Of a stretch of DNA of 64,000 nucleotides, positions 32,756 through 45,289 are shown one piece after another. The notes below the pieces were generated by a model. That model was not told the origin of the DNA. It made no database searches and was given only the letters and a program-made list of their open reading frames with translations. The position numbers and the translations under genes are program-made. How positions within the stretch are numbered: position 1 is the first letter of the stretch; each line of letters begins with the position of its first letter. Origin of the DNA: Lichenostomus cassidix (lineage: Eukaryota > Chordata > Aves > Passeriformes > Meliphagidae); the NCBI GenBank assembly GCA_008360975.2, contig CM039211.1, positions 74,753,663-74,817,662 of the forward strand, given 5' to 3'.

Positions 32756-35444
32756 GAAAGCAGGTGGATCCTATTAGGCAGTGCCATGGTTAATTTATTT
32801 GGGAGTGATTGGCTGAGATGCGCTCAGCCGAGGTTTGACATGTTGTGTATATCTTGTTTAGCATGCTTAGTGGCTTCCAGCCACCCCTTCTTCCAGAGCA
32901 CCCCGAAATCCCTGAGGGCCTCCAGGAGAAAGGGATTGGATCCCAGAATTGTTTGCCTTGGAATGGCTGGAAAGCTGGTTAGGTCTTGGCATTCTGTTCA
33001 GATCTGAACTCTCAAGAAATAAAGGATGTATTTCTATTTAGTGGGCATTTTCAAACTTTTCAATGTGTGACATAACAGTCCCACAATCCTCTTTTTCCTC
33101 CTTCCTCCTTCGTTTCCAGAAGCAGAAATGTATTGACCCACTCGACTTAATTCAATTTGAGGTGCTGTGGGTTTTATTATTCAGGCTTTTTTTTCATTTA
33201 TAGTCCCTGGGTTTTCAAAACTCTCAGCTAAGGACAGCAAGGATTCTTAATTTTTCCTTCTCAGGGAATTCAGATTGAGGTGTTGGAATGAGATGATCTT
33301 TATGGTCTCTTCCAACCCAAATCATTCTGTGATTTGATGTAGAAGGAAAACACAACTTACATGGGGAGAAAATCCTTCTGCTCTTGCAAGGAGTTTGTTT
33401 TGCCCTGGCAAATATTTCCCAGAGGTTGGGAAGCTATTAATGTGTGTGGCTTAGTTCAGACTTTCCCTCCTCCCTCCTTCCCTCCCTTCTTTCAAAAGAT
33501 GATATTGCTATTTTTTTATATGCAAACTCTGTTGAGAATATTGAATTTGGTACATTAAATACCAGAGATGAAGGTCTTAGTGGCTTTTAATGAAGAGGAT
33601 AAATTCTCCCAACTACATTTCCCTTTTCCCAAGCCTTTCCCTTCATTTACAAACTCCAAAGCTGCCAATAAGTTTGTTAATCTCACTAAAATGCTGTTCC
33701 TACTGCAAATATTAGTAAAGATCAACTAATCCAAGTCATGAGCTGGGAGAAGGCCCGGTGGGAGCCTCAGGGTATCCAGTTTGCAGATCCAAACTGGATC
33801 TCTCTAATCCCAGTGCTGAGAAACTTCCTTGGGGGTTTTTGGGAACCATCTGAGAAATGGGAATGGGAAGGAAGTGTTGATCCCATGGAAAAGCTCTCCA
33901 AGACATGCAGAAGGCAAAGGAAGTGGGAAATGGCAGGTGAGGAGAGGAGGTGGAGAGCTTGCGATGCTCTGGGATGCAAATCCCACGTCCCTGGAGATGC
34001 CATGGGGTGGGACATACCTGGCAGCTCCTTCTGAGGGCTCTGAGCACCCCAAAAAAAAGCACCCCAAACCCATCCCAACATCCCCTCAGCATCTCTCTTT
34101 TATTGAAATGATCCCCAACAGAGAGAAACCCAATAAAAATCCTCCTCCCCCAGGCAGTCTTGCTCCATAACCCAAAATGATTTTTGCTCTGTTCCTGCAG
34201 AAACAGCCAGGAGAGGGACCACAGATTAATTAGGATACTCGGAGCCGAGGCTGCTCATAAAGCCAAGCACTGGGTTGGGTTTTCCAGCTCTGCTCCTCAC
34301 CAAAAAGAGGGATAATCATGGCTGGCAAATGAAAAGCAGCATTGGGAGGAGAGGAGAAGCTCCAGGAAGGAGCCATGGAGGATGTAGGACTACGGATTGT
34401 GCTGCTCCATGAAATATTCAGGAGCTGCTGTGGTTTATGGAATGGGCTCGGGCTGGCAGAACATCTCTTGGATGAGCAGCCAGAGCTGCCTGTGGTGCCG
34501 AATATTTGGGATGATGGGAGGTTTGGTTCCTCAGCTCCCAAAGTTTTCCTGTGCCCTTCAGCGCAGCACTAACAGGTGGCTGCAGCAGGAGGGATGGAAA
34601 AGGCTCTGCAGCACTGCACTGCAGCTTTCTCCCCAAAAATCCCCATCCCAAATTCCAGCCATCATTCCTGACTTCATGTGGCAAAGTGGGGTGGGGGGAA
34701 GAGTAAAAATTGTTGCTTTCCATGAACAAATTTTCCCTAATATTCAACCTAATATCCAACGTAAACCCCCATGCTGCAACTCGAGGCTGTTTTCTCCCTG
34801 TGGGAATAGCCTGATCCTCACTACAACAAGGATAGGTTACTGTAGGAAAAACCTTGGATGATTCCTCCAAACTCCAGCTATTCCATGATCCTGAGAACAA
34901 TCAGCTCCTTATGATGCTATTTTCCCCCCTCAAACAGCCACCACACCGGGGGTTTTCCATGACCTGGGAACTGGAAAGAGGGATAAAACCAGGCATTTGC
35001 AGGGATCCAGCCATCTGCACGGCAGCTCTGCAGGCAGCCAGGCTGCTCTAAACTCCCTGGAAAAGCGACAGAAACACTTGGACAGGTGGGAATCGTCCTC
35101 TCTCCCTGCTCTGGCTTTGGAGCAAATGGAGTCAATGCCATAAAAAAGAAGAGTGGGATGGAGGTGGAGGACGGCACGTGGTTGGAGGTTGTTTTTCATG
35201 GAATATTTGCCCGTTAAAAGCAACACTGGGAATGGAAAAGGGGGAGAACGTAAAATCTGTGGAGTTTGGGCTGTTTGTCAAAGCTGGAAATGTCTGAACA
35301 GAGCAGCCACAAGGCAGCCTTGTCCAAAGCATCCGCTGGAGCACCTGGAGTTACTTATTCTGAAGGAATCAGCTGCTAGAGGAGTCTGTGGGAGCATTTT
35401 TAGGAAGAAAACAGGGAAGTTTTCTTCCCAAAACACAAAGATTT
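32756..35444. other. intergenic DNA
   Basis: No gene is supported. AT-rich patches at about 33020-33260 and 33500-33740 (TTAATCTCACTAAAATGC, AATATTAGTAAAGATCAAC) could be weak regulatory elements. 33750-35440 is ordinary unique filler. Confidence 0.5.
33277..33340 (+). mobile_element. CR1 LINE terminal scrap
   Basis: TTGGAATGAGATGATCTTTA, TGGTCTCTTCCAACCCAAAT and CATTCTGTGATTTGATG match the last about 60 bp of a forward CR1. Confidence 0.75.
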
Positions 35445-35530
35445 CTGAGGCACTGGCCCAGGGTGCCCAGAGAAGCTGTGGATGCCCCAGCCCTGGAAGT
35501 GTTCAAGGCCAGCTTGAAAAAGAGTGGAAA
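35445..35530 (+). mobile_element. CR1 LINE 3' fragment
   Basis: GGCACTGGCCCAGGGTGCCC, AGAGAAGCTGTGGATGCCCC and CCTGGAAGTGTTCAAGGCCA are in forward CR1 order. The terminal part is missing. Confidence 0.75.
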
Positions 35531-35967
35531 ATCAGGTTGAATCCTGGAATTTCCTCTAAATATTGGAGATGAAAGCAGGAAACAATCAGCTCTGCTGCCC
35601 ATAATGAAGCTCTCCATGAAATGATGCTCATTGTCCATGTGTTGCAATAGGGCTTGGATATGAACCAACATGGAGCTGGGAATGAGGGTGGATTTGGGGA
35701 CCTCTCCAAGTCCTCTCTGATGATTTTTTAGGCAGAAATTTTGGGAAGGTGATTGCAGAGCATCAAGGGAGGTGGCTGATCCTTTCATTTCCCCGTTTGC
35801 CCATTCCAAAACACATTCCCCAGAAAGAATTATGGAGAACCATCTACCCAAGAAACCCAAAATGGGAAATTTCCCCTGATTTTGACACATTCCGAGGGTC
35901 ACCAGGCATTCTCTGCCTGTGAAAAGCAGGGAGGAATTCATCTTGACATCTGCACTCCATAACCCTC

Positions 35968-36260
35968 CCAGAATCACAGGGTTGGAAGAGACCTTCTGCT
36001 CCGAGCCGCTGCCGCAGTGCCCACGCTGCCAGCCAGCCCGGCTTTTTTCCTGGCACCGGGCGGACTTTTAAAAGCGGCAGCGGCAACTCGCCGAGGCTGA
36101 CAGGAGCTGGAAGGGGTGGCAAAGGGCCCTGAGCCCCCCTGGCCCCGTTTTGGGGCCGTTTGCCTCCTTTTTGTGCCTTTGGCAGCGGGCTGGGAGCGGA
36201 GCGGAGCGAGCAGCTGGCGTGGCCTCTGATTGCGGCATTGATTGTGCACCGCACGCCCTT
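35968..36260. other. GC-rich patch beginning with a CR1 scrap
   Basis: CAGAATCACAGGGTTGGAAG at about 35970 is a minus-strand CR1 end. It runs into CpG-containing sequence (GGCACCGGGCGGAC, AAAGCGGCAGCGGCAACTCG, GGAGCGGAGCGGAGCGAGC). No promoter core or coding frame is convincing. Confidence 0.45.
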
Positions 36261-36549
36261 CACTCCTTGTGGCCACTCCGAGGGAAGCATTGGCAGCTGC
36301 AGGCCCCTGATGCCAAGTGCTGCTGGCAGTGGCCTGTGGGTGTCACCTCCTCTCCCTCTTTGGCATTTCCTCCGGCGGGGAAAGCTGCTCTGTGGCACTG
36401 GGTTGCCTTGAGGATGGAAAAGTTAGCAGCGGAGTACAGCCGAGAGAGAGGCAGGAGGGAAAAGTCTTGTGAAGTTTGTGTGGAAAAAGGAAGATTCCGG
36501 TTTGTTTTTGAGGCAGGACTCAGCCAAACTGGCAGCAGCACTCAGGAAC

Positions 36550-36685
36550 TGGGATGGTTCCAGTGGCATGGCTGGAGAAGGCCTTGGAGCAACCTGGGAT
36601 ATGGCAGGGAGTGGAATGGGACGAGATTTAAACCTCTTAAACCCAAATTGTTCAGGGATTCCATGATTCCATTCAGTTGTGTTCG
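36550..36685 (+). mobile_element. CR1 LINE 3' end
   Basis: GGCCTTGGAGCAACCTGGGA, GGAATGGGACGAGATTTAAA, ACCCAAATTGTTCAGGGATT and CCATGATTCC give the forward CR1 tail with its terminal octamer-like end. Confidence 0.75.
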
Positions 36686-36739
36686 AGGCCTAAATTCCCT
36701 GTGGTCATTTGGAAGTGAATAGCAGTGCCTCAGGAGGCT

Positions 36740-36960
36740 TTTAGGAATTCCCAAGGATTGGGGCTTAATCAGTGATCTGCAGTAATTTAATATATTTGCA
36801 GTGCTCTCTTCTTTAATACTTAATGAGTGATGATTAAGTTTGTGTATCAGAGCTGAAATCTGCAAGTTAGGTGGCAATTAATGTTTGAAGTGCTCCGTAA
36901 CTCCAGATATAATGATCCTATTTGCCAAGTAATTATGGAATGGATGTGCCTAACAAACAA
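36740..36960. promoter_or_regulatory. candidate conserved non-coding element between two CR1 tails
   Basis: GCAGTAATTTAATATATTTG, TTTAATACTTAATGAGTGAT, GATTAAGTTTGTG, GGCAATTAATGTTTGAAG and GCCAAGTAATTATGG are packed in 220 bp, sandwiched by CR1 remnants that lack this texture. Confidence 0.42.
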
Positions 36961-36994
36961 TAACAAAAGGTTCCCCGAGCAGCTGTGGAAGTGT

Positions 36995-37105
36995 CAAAGG
37001 TGAGTTTGGAAGGGGCTTGGAGCATCCTGGGATAGTGGAAGGTGTGGGATGAGCTTTAAGATCCTTTCCAACCCAAACCATTCCATGATTTGATGATTCT
37101 GGCTT
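36995..37105 (+). mobile_element. CR1 LINE 3' end
   Basis: GGGGCTTGGAGCATCCTGGG, ATAGTGGAAGGTGTGGGATG, AGCTTTAAGATCCTTTCCAA, CCCAAACCATTCCATGATTT and GATGATTC give a well-preserved forward tail. Confidence 0.88.
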
Positions 37106-39124
37106 CCCCCTCTCTTCCCTCATCAGAGCTGAGTTTGTTGGGAGAAATGGAATGATGTAACTCAGGGCTCCTTCTTTTCCATTACCCCAACTTCCTCTCC
37201 ACTTCATTCCGCCTTGGCCTTGGTGCTTAATTAGAAAAAACCCCATTACATAATAAAGGCAGCCAACCCAAAGAAAACAACCCCAGAAGGGCCATGTGCC
37301 ACTGAGCCCAGGGAAATGGGGAATCAAATTCCACTCCTTGAATTTTTTACAATATTCCTCCTTGCCAAATCCCGGCAAATATTCCACTTGCAGAGCTTGG
37401 ACTGTTCTGCAAACCCAAGTTCACAATGGCTCTTTCAGCAAACGTGGAGCTGCACATTTCACATTAATAAATATTCCAGGGGGATTTTTTTATTCCAAAA
37501 ACATGGTTAGATGGAGTTTTCATGAGTCAAATGCACCAAAAATGAGGCTGAACGAGGCATTTCCTCCCAGGCTGTGGAGTTAGGAGCAGTTGAGCTCCTA
37601 AATAAACAGAGCAAAGTTAATTTGTTATTATTTTCACAGGAGTTTCCCACCTTTTATTGAGATGGAAAGATGAACAATGAAATATTTGATTTCTGGGTCT
37701 GGTGTTTGCTGGGATTTATCCTTTGGAATATGAACATAAAATACTATCCACTGCTCCCTGTGACTGCTTGGTGTCTCCAGTCATTCTGTATCAGTCATTC
37801 TGATTTTCAGTAGGGAGCAGAGCTTCCATTCCAATGGATCATCCTATCTTTTAGCATTTCAATGCTTAAAAACGTGGATATTTTAAAAAAAGCCTAGAGT
37901 AGAAATTCCACCTGTTCCAGGCCTGACCACTGCTTGGGATCTTAACTGCTGGAAAAGCCAAACCTTTTCTGCCTCTGCAGTCGGCAGAAGAGTGTTTTCC
38001 CTGAACCTCCATCCTCTGGGAAGATATGCATCCCAAAATAAACTCATGGATTTCTGGGCAACAGAAATGGAGTCATGGTTTCCCCCTCAGTGGGTCTGTG
38101 GGGAACATGTGGAAGGAAGAGCAGCCACCTCGGAAGGCTTTATTTGAGGAGGAAGCTGTTTCACTCCGGAAAGTTGATCCAACCTCTCCAGACACCCTTG
38201 GGAACAAACAGAGACAAAGCAGGAGACACTTGACAGAGGAGCAGCTTGTGGCTTATGGAATCAGCCAAGCTGGCTGCACGGAACACAGGAAATGTGCTCA
38301 AGTGGATCTTCATCAAATGTAAACTGAAAATTCCCAGAGAATGAGGAACGGAATTTCCAGGTGTTCCAGAGTCACTGGGGCAGGAGTTGCCACCTCCTCC
38401 TGACCAAACTCTTTGGAACATCTCAGGAAAGCACCAAAAAAATGACTCCCGAGGCAGGTTTCGCTCCAGCCTGCAACATCTGAGAGCAGCCCCAGCTCTC
38501 CCCTTCCTTCCCCCTTGCCGAGTTTTTCACCTACTTGGCTGTGTCCCAGAAAGAGCCTGCACACAAGTGAGAGACCCTGGAGCTCCGAGCCTCTCTAAAG
38601 TTGGCAGCGGCGCTAAGATTAGAGAGCGAGAAGTGTGAGCGAGCTGAAAGCCTGCGAATCCTGCTAAGGATAGAAAGGCATGAGTAGGAGGCAGCCAAAG
38701 CCCAGCCCGAGAAATCCAAAGTAAGTTGGATGGGATTTACGGATAAGGAAGGCAAGGTAGTGCCTAGCAGGCAGGGATGTTCTGTGGCATCTGATAGCCT
38801 GCTTCCAGAAATAGGGATCTGAGCACATCTTCCCATAGGATGCGGGAAGTAGCAGAGCAGCAAAGATGCTTTTCCTGCCCGTGGCTCCCAGGGAAAGTCC
38901 TGTCTCCCTCAGGAGCTCTAGACAGAGCCGGCAGGCAGCCAGGTTATCTGGCATTCCGAGACTGCGGCAATTCCAGAGCCAAGGGAATTGCCTCAGGCAC
39001 TGCGAGCAGGTCAAGGAGGGAGCTGAGGAAAGGGAATGTGGGAATGATCCTACAAACCCAGGGGAAACAGGGCAGTGCAAGTCCTCTGAGCTGCTTGCAG
39101 AGGCACCACGCCCTTGGAAAATTC

Positions 39125-39195
39125 CAGAATCCCACTGTGGTTTGGGTGGGAAGGGATCTGAAGGATCATTTCATTCCACCTTGGGATCTAGAAGT
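39125..39195 (-). mobile_element. CR1 LINE terminal scrap
   Basis: CCAGAATCCCACTGTGGTTT, GGGTGGGAAGGGATCTGAAG and GATCATTTCATTCCACC match the reverse-complemented CR1 end. Confidence 0.7.
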
Positions 39196-40784
39196 ATTCC
39201 GAATATAAATTCCCAAGTTTGGAATAGGATTAGATAAAAGATTCCAGTGGAAGGCCACGTCTAATTAAAGGAAAACACAACAAGGAAACTCCACAGGATC
39301 AGCTGAATCCCTGGGTTTTTTTGGGTTTTTTTTAATATATGGGGGCTTGGAGCTCCTATATTGGAGCACAGAGCACAACACTTGGGGATTCCTCACAGGG
39401 AATCTCAGCTCTTCCTGCAGTTCTGCTCCCACTGAACTCAGCCAGGGTTTTACTTTAATGGAGCAGAGTTCGGTTAATGCTGAATGTTTTGGAAAACACC
39501 ATTCCCACTTGCCAGCCTGACTCCTCAGAGATCTTCCCATCATTAGTTTAATTCAGCCATCAATGGTTGGAATGGCAGCCCAGGGATTCTGATGCTCCAC
39601 GGAGTCAATTGCTGGGTTTGGAAATGGGCTCTGCTTCATTTTCTGCCATGTAAAAGTTTTTCTGTGAACCTTGTTCTGACTCATTTCAACACCGCTTAGG
39701 AACCCTGCAGGAAAGGTGGGATTTGGGATGTCAGTGGGATCTCTTCTGCCTAAGAAACATCAAACAACAGGAATTCCAACTAGTGGCTTGGCCCAGATTG
39801 GCTGGTAAAGGAAATTCTACTCTGCAGCTCAAATTCCAGTAGTTTGAGGAGGAAAAAAGCTGGGATTTTCTTCTTTTCCCAGAGTTTTTGAAGATGAAGA
39901 ATTACAGAATCCCCAATAAATTTGTGTTGGAAAGGATCTCTCCGGTCCCACCAGCTCCTTTCCCTCCCACAGAGGTGCCAGGAAGCATCCCAATTAAGCA
40001 AAGCATTGTAACGAGCTGTGCTCCACTGAGGGCTCTCCAGGTCCCCTCAAAATCCTTCCCCAGTGTTATTGTTTGGAAAATGTTGGATAAAATATAAATG
40101 ATGCTTTCAATTGAAACCAAACCTCACACTGTTCCCAGCTTTAATAACAGTTTTGACAGATGAGATTTCCATCATCTGTTTTTGTCTTTGTCAAGGCTCC
40201 TCCAATAAATGCTCTGAACTAACAGATGTGACTATAAAGGCTGAGGCATCAGGAGCTGAGCTTTGTCAATTTCTACCAGAGATAAATTAATTCCTAGTTT
40301 AAGCTTCCACTGAGTGTTGGAACATCCCTTTTCCCCTGGTTTTGGTTCCTGACCTTGTGCAGGTTTCACACCTGGAGAGAAACTCATCTTGAGAAATCAC
40401 CACAGGTACAATTAAATTCTCTCACTGATTGGGGCACTAAATAAGGCCAGGGTAACAAACTGGAAGGCAGAAACCTGTTGGAGCTCTGATATCCATCAAA
40501 AGGGAACATCTTCCAGCTCTGCTGGAATTCTCAGCACTCCTAAAATACAGGTGAATTAGCTGAATGCTAAAGGCGGTTTTAGGCCAGCCTTTGAGATACT
40601 GCAGCCTAATTACCTCCCTAACATTCCTGCCTGTGATCTCTTTATTCCCTTCCCTCACCAACCCCACAAGCACCCCCAAATCAATTTAGGGCCATTTGGG
40701 TGAGTGAGCAACAGGTGAGCCATGGGGTTTTTACCAGGAATTAGAATTTCCAATGACAAGAAGAATTTCTGCCTAGAAAGGGTG

Positions 40785-40862
40785 GTGAAGGACTGGAAGG
40801 GATATAGTGGAGGTCTTTTCCAACCTCCTTCCAGTTGAATCTGGGATTCTGAGAATACATCC
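40785..40862 (+). mobile_element. CR1-like LINE tail, decayed
   Basis: GGTGAAGGACTGGAAGGGAT, AGTGGAGGTCTTTTCCAACC and ATCTGGGATTCTG suggest a forward CR1 tail that has lost the usual AACCCAAACCATT. Confidence 0.5.
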
Positions 40863-40999
40863 ATTGTTTCAGCCACGCCTCCAGATTTTACTCTAATACA
40901 CAAAATAATAAATAAGACATAATTGGGTCTGGCCTCCTGACTCCCACTCTTCCAAAGGCATGAATAAATGAATTAATCATAGCCACCAGGGTGAGGAGA

Positions 41000-41950
41000 G
41001 TGAAATCCACGGGGGAAAAAAAGGCGGATGGAATTAAAGTCCCAATGTCAGAAAAATTCGGCGATAAAGTTATTTCCTAGTATTGATTTGATAAGTGAAA
41101 ACTTAAATAAGACTTGGGAAGAGAGATGTGCCAAAGACATGACTCCTCAGAGATCGTGGCTGTCAGAGGCAGCCAAGGTGGAACAAGGACGAATCCTCCA
41201 GCTGAGGAATCTGGAATATTTATGGAGATTCTTGAAAAAGTGCACTAGACTGGGTTTTATTTGATGTTTCCTTCTGGAGTGCCGGGCACTCCTCTGGAAT
41301 AACTCCTGGCTGTTGTAGTTTTTATCCCTCCGACCCTCTCTTCAAACTCCGAGTGCTGTTCATTAAATTCCTTCTTCTGCGGAGCCATAAATGCTGTAAT
41401 CTCAATCCTGATAAAGGCTCTAAAGCTATCCCATAGGATCTTTGTGGTTGGAACTGATGGAACATTAGTGTCAAGGAAGACTATTATTTGAGTCTCAATA
41501 TAATTAATAAAGCTTTTCTTTCCCCCCCAGGAATGTGCTAAATCTCCGAGTCTTGTTTGTGTTCGGTGCAAGATTTCCTTACCTCGCGCGGAAAAGAAAA
41601 AGACAAAAAAAGCCTTTAAATATTTAACAGTCAAAACCCGACATAAATTGGAGATTTGAATAAAAAATCAGCCCGAGTATATTTGTATGAAACTGGTGAA
41701 CAGAAGGAATACACATGCTCCGAGGAATAGATTTTATGCCAAACATCAATCAATCCCGGCTCCGAAGCCTATTTATAATACTGTGGGGGTTCTGGACGGT
41801 TGCACTTCACACTGGGAGGACCAATCCATGACATTATCTGGTGAACAATTGAAAGCTTTTTACAAATAATTAAAACTCTGCTTGGAAATGGGGATCTTGC
41901 CACAGCTTTTGTGGCCACGCATCAGCTCGTGGCAATGGCAGTGTGTAAAT
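41000..41950. promoter_or_regulatory. strong candidate conserved non-coding element cluster
   Basis: The first part is 41020-41110 (AAAAATTCGGCGATAAAG, TTGATTTGATAAGTG). The main part is 41380-41880, with GCGGAGCCATAAATGCTGTA, CTCAATATAATTAATAAAGC, CTTACCTCGCGCGG, GGAGATTTGAATAAAAAATC, CAAACATCAATCAATCCC and a perfect MEF2 consensus, CTATTTATAA, at 41769-41778. 41540-41700 contains CpGs inside AT-rich sequence, which decays quickly without constraint. Confidence 0.5.
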
Positions 41951-42081
41951 AATGAGTAGTTAATGTCAGATTTGCTCCACCATCCTCTGGCTGATGGGGT
42001 TTTCTCCCTGTTTATTGATCTTTTGGGCACAAAGATGGATTTACTTCCAGCTTTCCCTTCCCTCTCCCCTCACTTCCATCC

Positions 42082-42300
42082 GGGTTGGATGGGATATTGG
42101 GAGGGAATTCTTCCCTGGGAGGGCAGTGAGGCCCTGGAATGGATTTCCCAGAGAAGTTGTGGCTGTTCCATCCCTGGAAGAGTCCAAGGCCAGGTTGGAT
42201 GGGGCTTGGAGCACCCTGGGATAGTGGAAGGTGCACCCTGGAATGAGATAAGCTTTAAGGTCCCTTCCAACCCAAAGCATTCTGGGATTCCATGATTCCT
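42082..42300 (+). mobile_element. CR1 LINE 3' end, best preserved copy
   Basis: The canonical order is intact: GGGTTGGATGGGATATTGGG, AGGGAATTCTTCCCTGGGAG, GGCAGTGAGGCCCTGGAATG, CCCAGAGAAGTTGTGGCTG, CATCCCTGGAAGAGTCCAAG, GGTTGGATGGGGCTTGGAGC, AGGTCCCTTCCAACCCAAAG and the terminal GGGATTCCATGATTCC. It is a 5'-truncated non-LTR retrotransposon tail with no coding part. Confidence 0.95.
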
Positions 42301-44284
42301 GCCCTGAGGAAGTGCTGAATTTCATCAGCAGGGAGAGCTGATCACAGTTCTGAGGACAGGAAGCCACAAAAGTGGGGCCAGGAGCATTTCCAACTTTTAG
42401 TTCATGTGTGCACACCAAGTTGAACCCGAAAGCCGTGGGATTTGGGAAGCTTCCCGGTGTCCATGACACCTCCTAGCGATCAGCCGAACCCCTCCCGGTT
42501 GTTCCCCGGTGCTTCTCCCGGAGTCTCCCGGCCCCGAGCGCGGGTGCTGGGTGGCTGCGTGCGGCAGAGCAGCAGGGGGAGCTCAGACATCCCATTTGGC
42601 TCTCTCCAAATGTCATTCCTTAAGACCTTCTGAGCAATTAAACCAAATTTAGCAGGAATCAATCATAGCGACACGAGGGTGGGAAATAATGAAGATGGAT
42701 GTTGTTTAAAGCCTTCCAAGAGTTCCTGCTGGAGCTAGATATCATCCTGAGTAGGATTAGATTATCCAAGTGACCTTAGAAGTGCTCAAGTGTCCTCCCA
42801 AGTGGGATGCAGAGCCCCACAAGTTCCTTTCCCCCCTAGTTTGGTCCTTCTTTTCCAAGGTAAGTCCTTCCCTGGAGCGCTGCTGGCATGACCGGGATGC
42901 ACGGAGGCAGAGAGGAATCCCTGCCAGAGCAGGAGGAACACTCTGTTCTCCCAGTTCTGTTGCTACAAGCAAAAGAAATCTTTGCTTGTAGACTGAAAAT
43001 CCTGCTTGAAATCCCTCTATCCCAAGTGTGGGGCCAATATATTTCATTTCCCTTCAAGTTCCCACCTTTCCTCCCAGGGAACAGGTGGGTTTCAAACCAT
43101 CTGAAGATGCCAAAGTGTTTCTTTACAAAGTGACTCGCAAAGCAAAAATATATTAAAAAAAAAGAGATTTTTTTCTTATTCCTCAGGGATTTTTGAGCAT
43201 ATGAAGCACAAAAATAATCACAGAAATGACGCAAAGGAAGAAAAAAACCCAAGGATTTAGTCGGAGTCAGCAATCCAAAGGCAGATCCCTGCTGCTGCTT
43301 CACCCCCACGACACAGACTGCATTTCAGGGACTCTTCTGCTGAGCAGTGGCCAAAGCCAAGACCTTAAATCCCTAGGGAACTCCTTGAAAACCTTGGGAT
43401 GTGGGATGCCATTCCAGAAGAACAAACCAGGCAATGCTTATTTTGAATTAATTAGGCATAAAGAGATTGGAGGTGTCAGGGCCTCTCTTCCTGCTCTTGG
43501 ACACACACAAGCTGGAAATCCAACACATGTTTTCCAGACAAACCAGCCAGCTCTGGAATACTGGGATGGCTGTGTCATCTCCAGCTGTTTCCCTCCTCTG
43601 TTGGAGCTTAAATAAGTAAATATTGAAATAAAACCCCCTGGGCTCTCCTAAACCAATCCAGATCCCCATCTTCCACCTCTGGGAAGACATCATGTAAATC
43701 CCTTGGCACCTCACTTATCTCCTTCTGAGGCCTGAAGTAGGATTTTGCTCCAGAAATCGGAATTTTCTAATGAGAAAATCTTTCTATTAGGAAAAAAGTG
43801 CAGCAAGCAGGATTCAAGTCAGGGTTTGTGACCCTAAAACAGCTCAGGATCTGCTTGTCCTTGTGTTTCTGCTTCCCTGCACAGTTCCAGAACATTTTTA
43901 CATGGAATTTTTGGCTTCAGGTGCACGTTTCCCTGGGGTTTTGGTTGTTTTGTGCGGCACTGAAACAAAAGTGGCAGAAAATCAGCTGAGCTTCTGCGCT
44001 CTCACTGCTGTGGTGGGAAAGGAGGAAACTGGCTTTTCCTTAGGAGGAATGCTGCTGCTCTTCCCTAATTTCTCTAATGACATTTGATATTATGGTGATG
44101 AGTGCCTTGGAAAATACATATGATAATCATTATAATCAAGCACATGTGTCTGGAGAGTGTAATAGGTACATTCTATAAATTAGAAAATAAACATGTGTTA
44201 AGGAATGACTTTTAATATTAATTTCCATTTTTAGAAAACAAGGCCCCAGCTCCAACTGGGAATTAAGCAGCCAAAAGGGGATTT
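42301..44284. other. intergenic DNA
   Basis: No gene is supported. A CpG-containing patch spans 42475-42580 (GTCTCCCGGCCCCGAGCGCG) and an A/T-rich patch about 43130-43190. The rest is unique filler. Confidence 0.5.
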
Positions 44285-44400
44285 TAAAGCTGTGTGGATG
44301 TGGCCCTTGAGGATATGGGTCAGTGCTGGGGAATGGTTGGACTCAATGATATCAGAGGGCTTTTCCAGCCTAAATAATTCCATGATTCCACGATTCTGGG
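44285..44400 (+). mobile_element. CR1 LINE tail, variant subfamily
   Basis: GTGGCCCTTGAGGATATGGG, TCAGTGCTGGGGAATGGTTG, GACTCAATGATATCAGAGGG, CTTTTCCAGCCTAAATAATT and CCATGATTCCACGATTCTGG run in order. The 'GGACTCAATGAT' form marks a different CR1 subfamily from the neighbouring copies. Confidence 0.8.
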
Positions 44401-44734
44401 TGTCACCTTTGTGGGGGTTCTGCAAGCAGAGCCTGCCTTGCTTTGCACTGATGTCACAGCGCAATGACAGCAGTGGAATGACTCCAGAACAAAAGTAGGG
44501 CAAGGCTCTGCTGAAAGAGGAAAATCACATGGAGAAAGCACTTTCCGGACCTCTCTGACAAGTCCAACAGCTGCTAGAAATCAGAGCAACCCCACTGGAT
44601 TCAGTGGATCTCCTGCAACTCCTGGCAGTTGGGAATCCTGGATTTTACCACATAGTTTAATCCCATAAGAAGGGAGTTGTTCCCAAAAGGAAAACGTGGA
44701 TAATTGAGAACAGAGTGAGCAATGCAAGACTTGC

Positions 44735-44887
44735 TGCACAGAGAGGTTGTGGATTTCCCAGCCCTAGAAATGCTCCGGGCCAGGTTGGATATGAAGGACT
44801 AGAAGCAACCTGGTCTGGTGGAAGGTGGCTCAACAAAGAGGGGCAACTGGATAGTACTTCAGTTCCCTGATTCCATGATCCTGGGAT
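44735..44887 (+). mobile_element. CR1 LINE tail
   Basis: CACAGAGAGGTTGTGGATTT, CCCAGCCCTAGAAATGCTCC, GGGCCAGGTTGGATATGAAG, AGCAACCTGGTCTGGTGGAA and CTGATTCCATGATCCTGGG follow forward CR1 order, with a small insertion before the end. Confidence 0.8.
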
Positions 44888-45289
44888 CCCACGGCTTTGG
44901 AACAAGGAGCAGAACACCACTAGAAGGTGCAGAGCAACTCCTGAGAAGCAGAATTAACACTGGGCTTATGTGGCCTCCTGAACTGGGGAGTTGAAGTGTT
45001 CCCAAAATCCTGACCCTTGACTGGAGTGCCTCTCCCATGGAAGCCCCGGAGCCTCTCCCACTGCACAGCCTATTAATTTTAGGAGTCATCAATGTATATT
45101 GTATGTCTATACCATTACCAGGACAAGCAGGAGGTGCACAGAGTCATTTGCCTGCCGAAGCCAGTTGTCCCATGCTGTGCCCTATGGGAAGCCACTGATT
45201 CCTACACTTGGAGCAGGGACAATGCAACTTAATCAGAGTGACAGGAAACAGGCAGCAATTACAGTGTGCAGCTACATCTGCTGGGTTCC
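44888..45289. other. intergenic DNA
   Basis: I see no gene or repeat here. It is unique sequence with weakly AT-rich parts near 45090. Confidence 0.5.

Larger units (their letters stand above)
37106..40999. other. intergenic DNA
   Basis: No gene is supported. 37570-37900 is mildly AT-rich. 38530-38690 has scattered CpG (GGCAGCGGCGCTAAG, GAGCGAGAAGTGTGAGCGAG). A possible minus-strand CR1 body scrap lies at about 39900-40060. The rest is unique filler. Confidence 0.5.

Noticed and set aside
35844..36398. 184-codon frame on the - strand
   Set aside because: It spans a CR1 scrap and a GC-rich patch with no domain or splice support.
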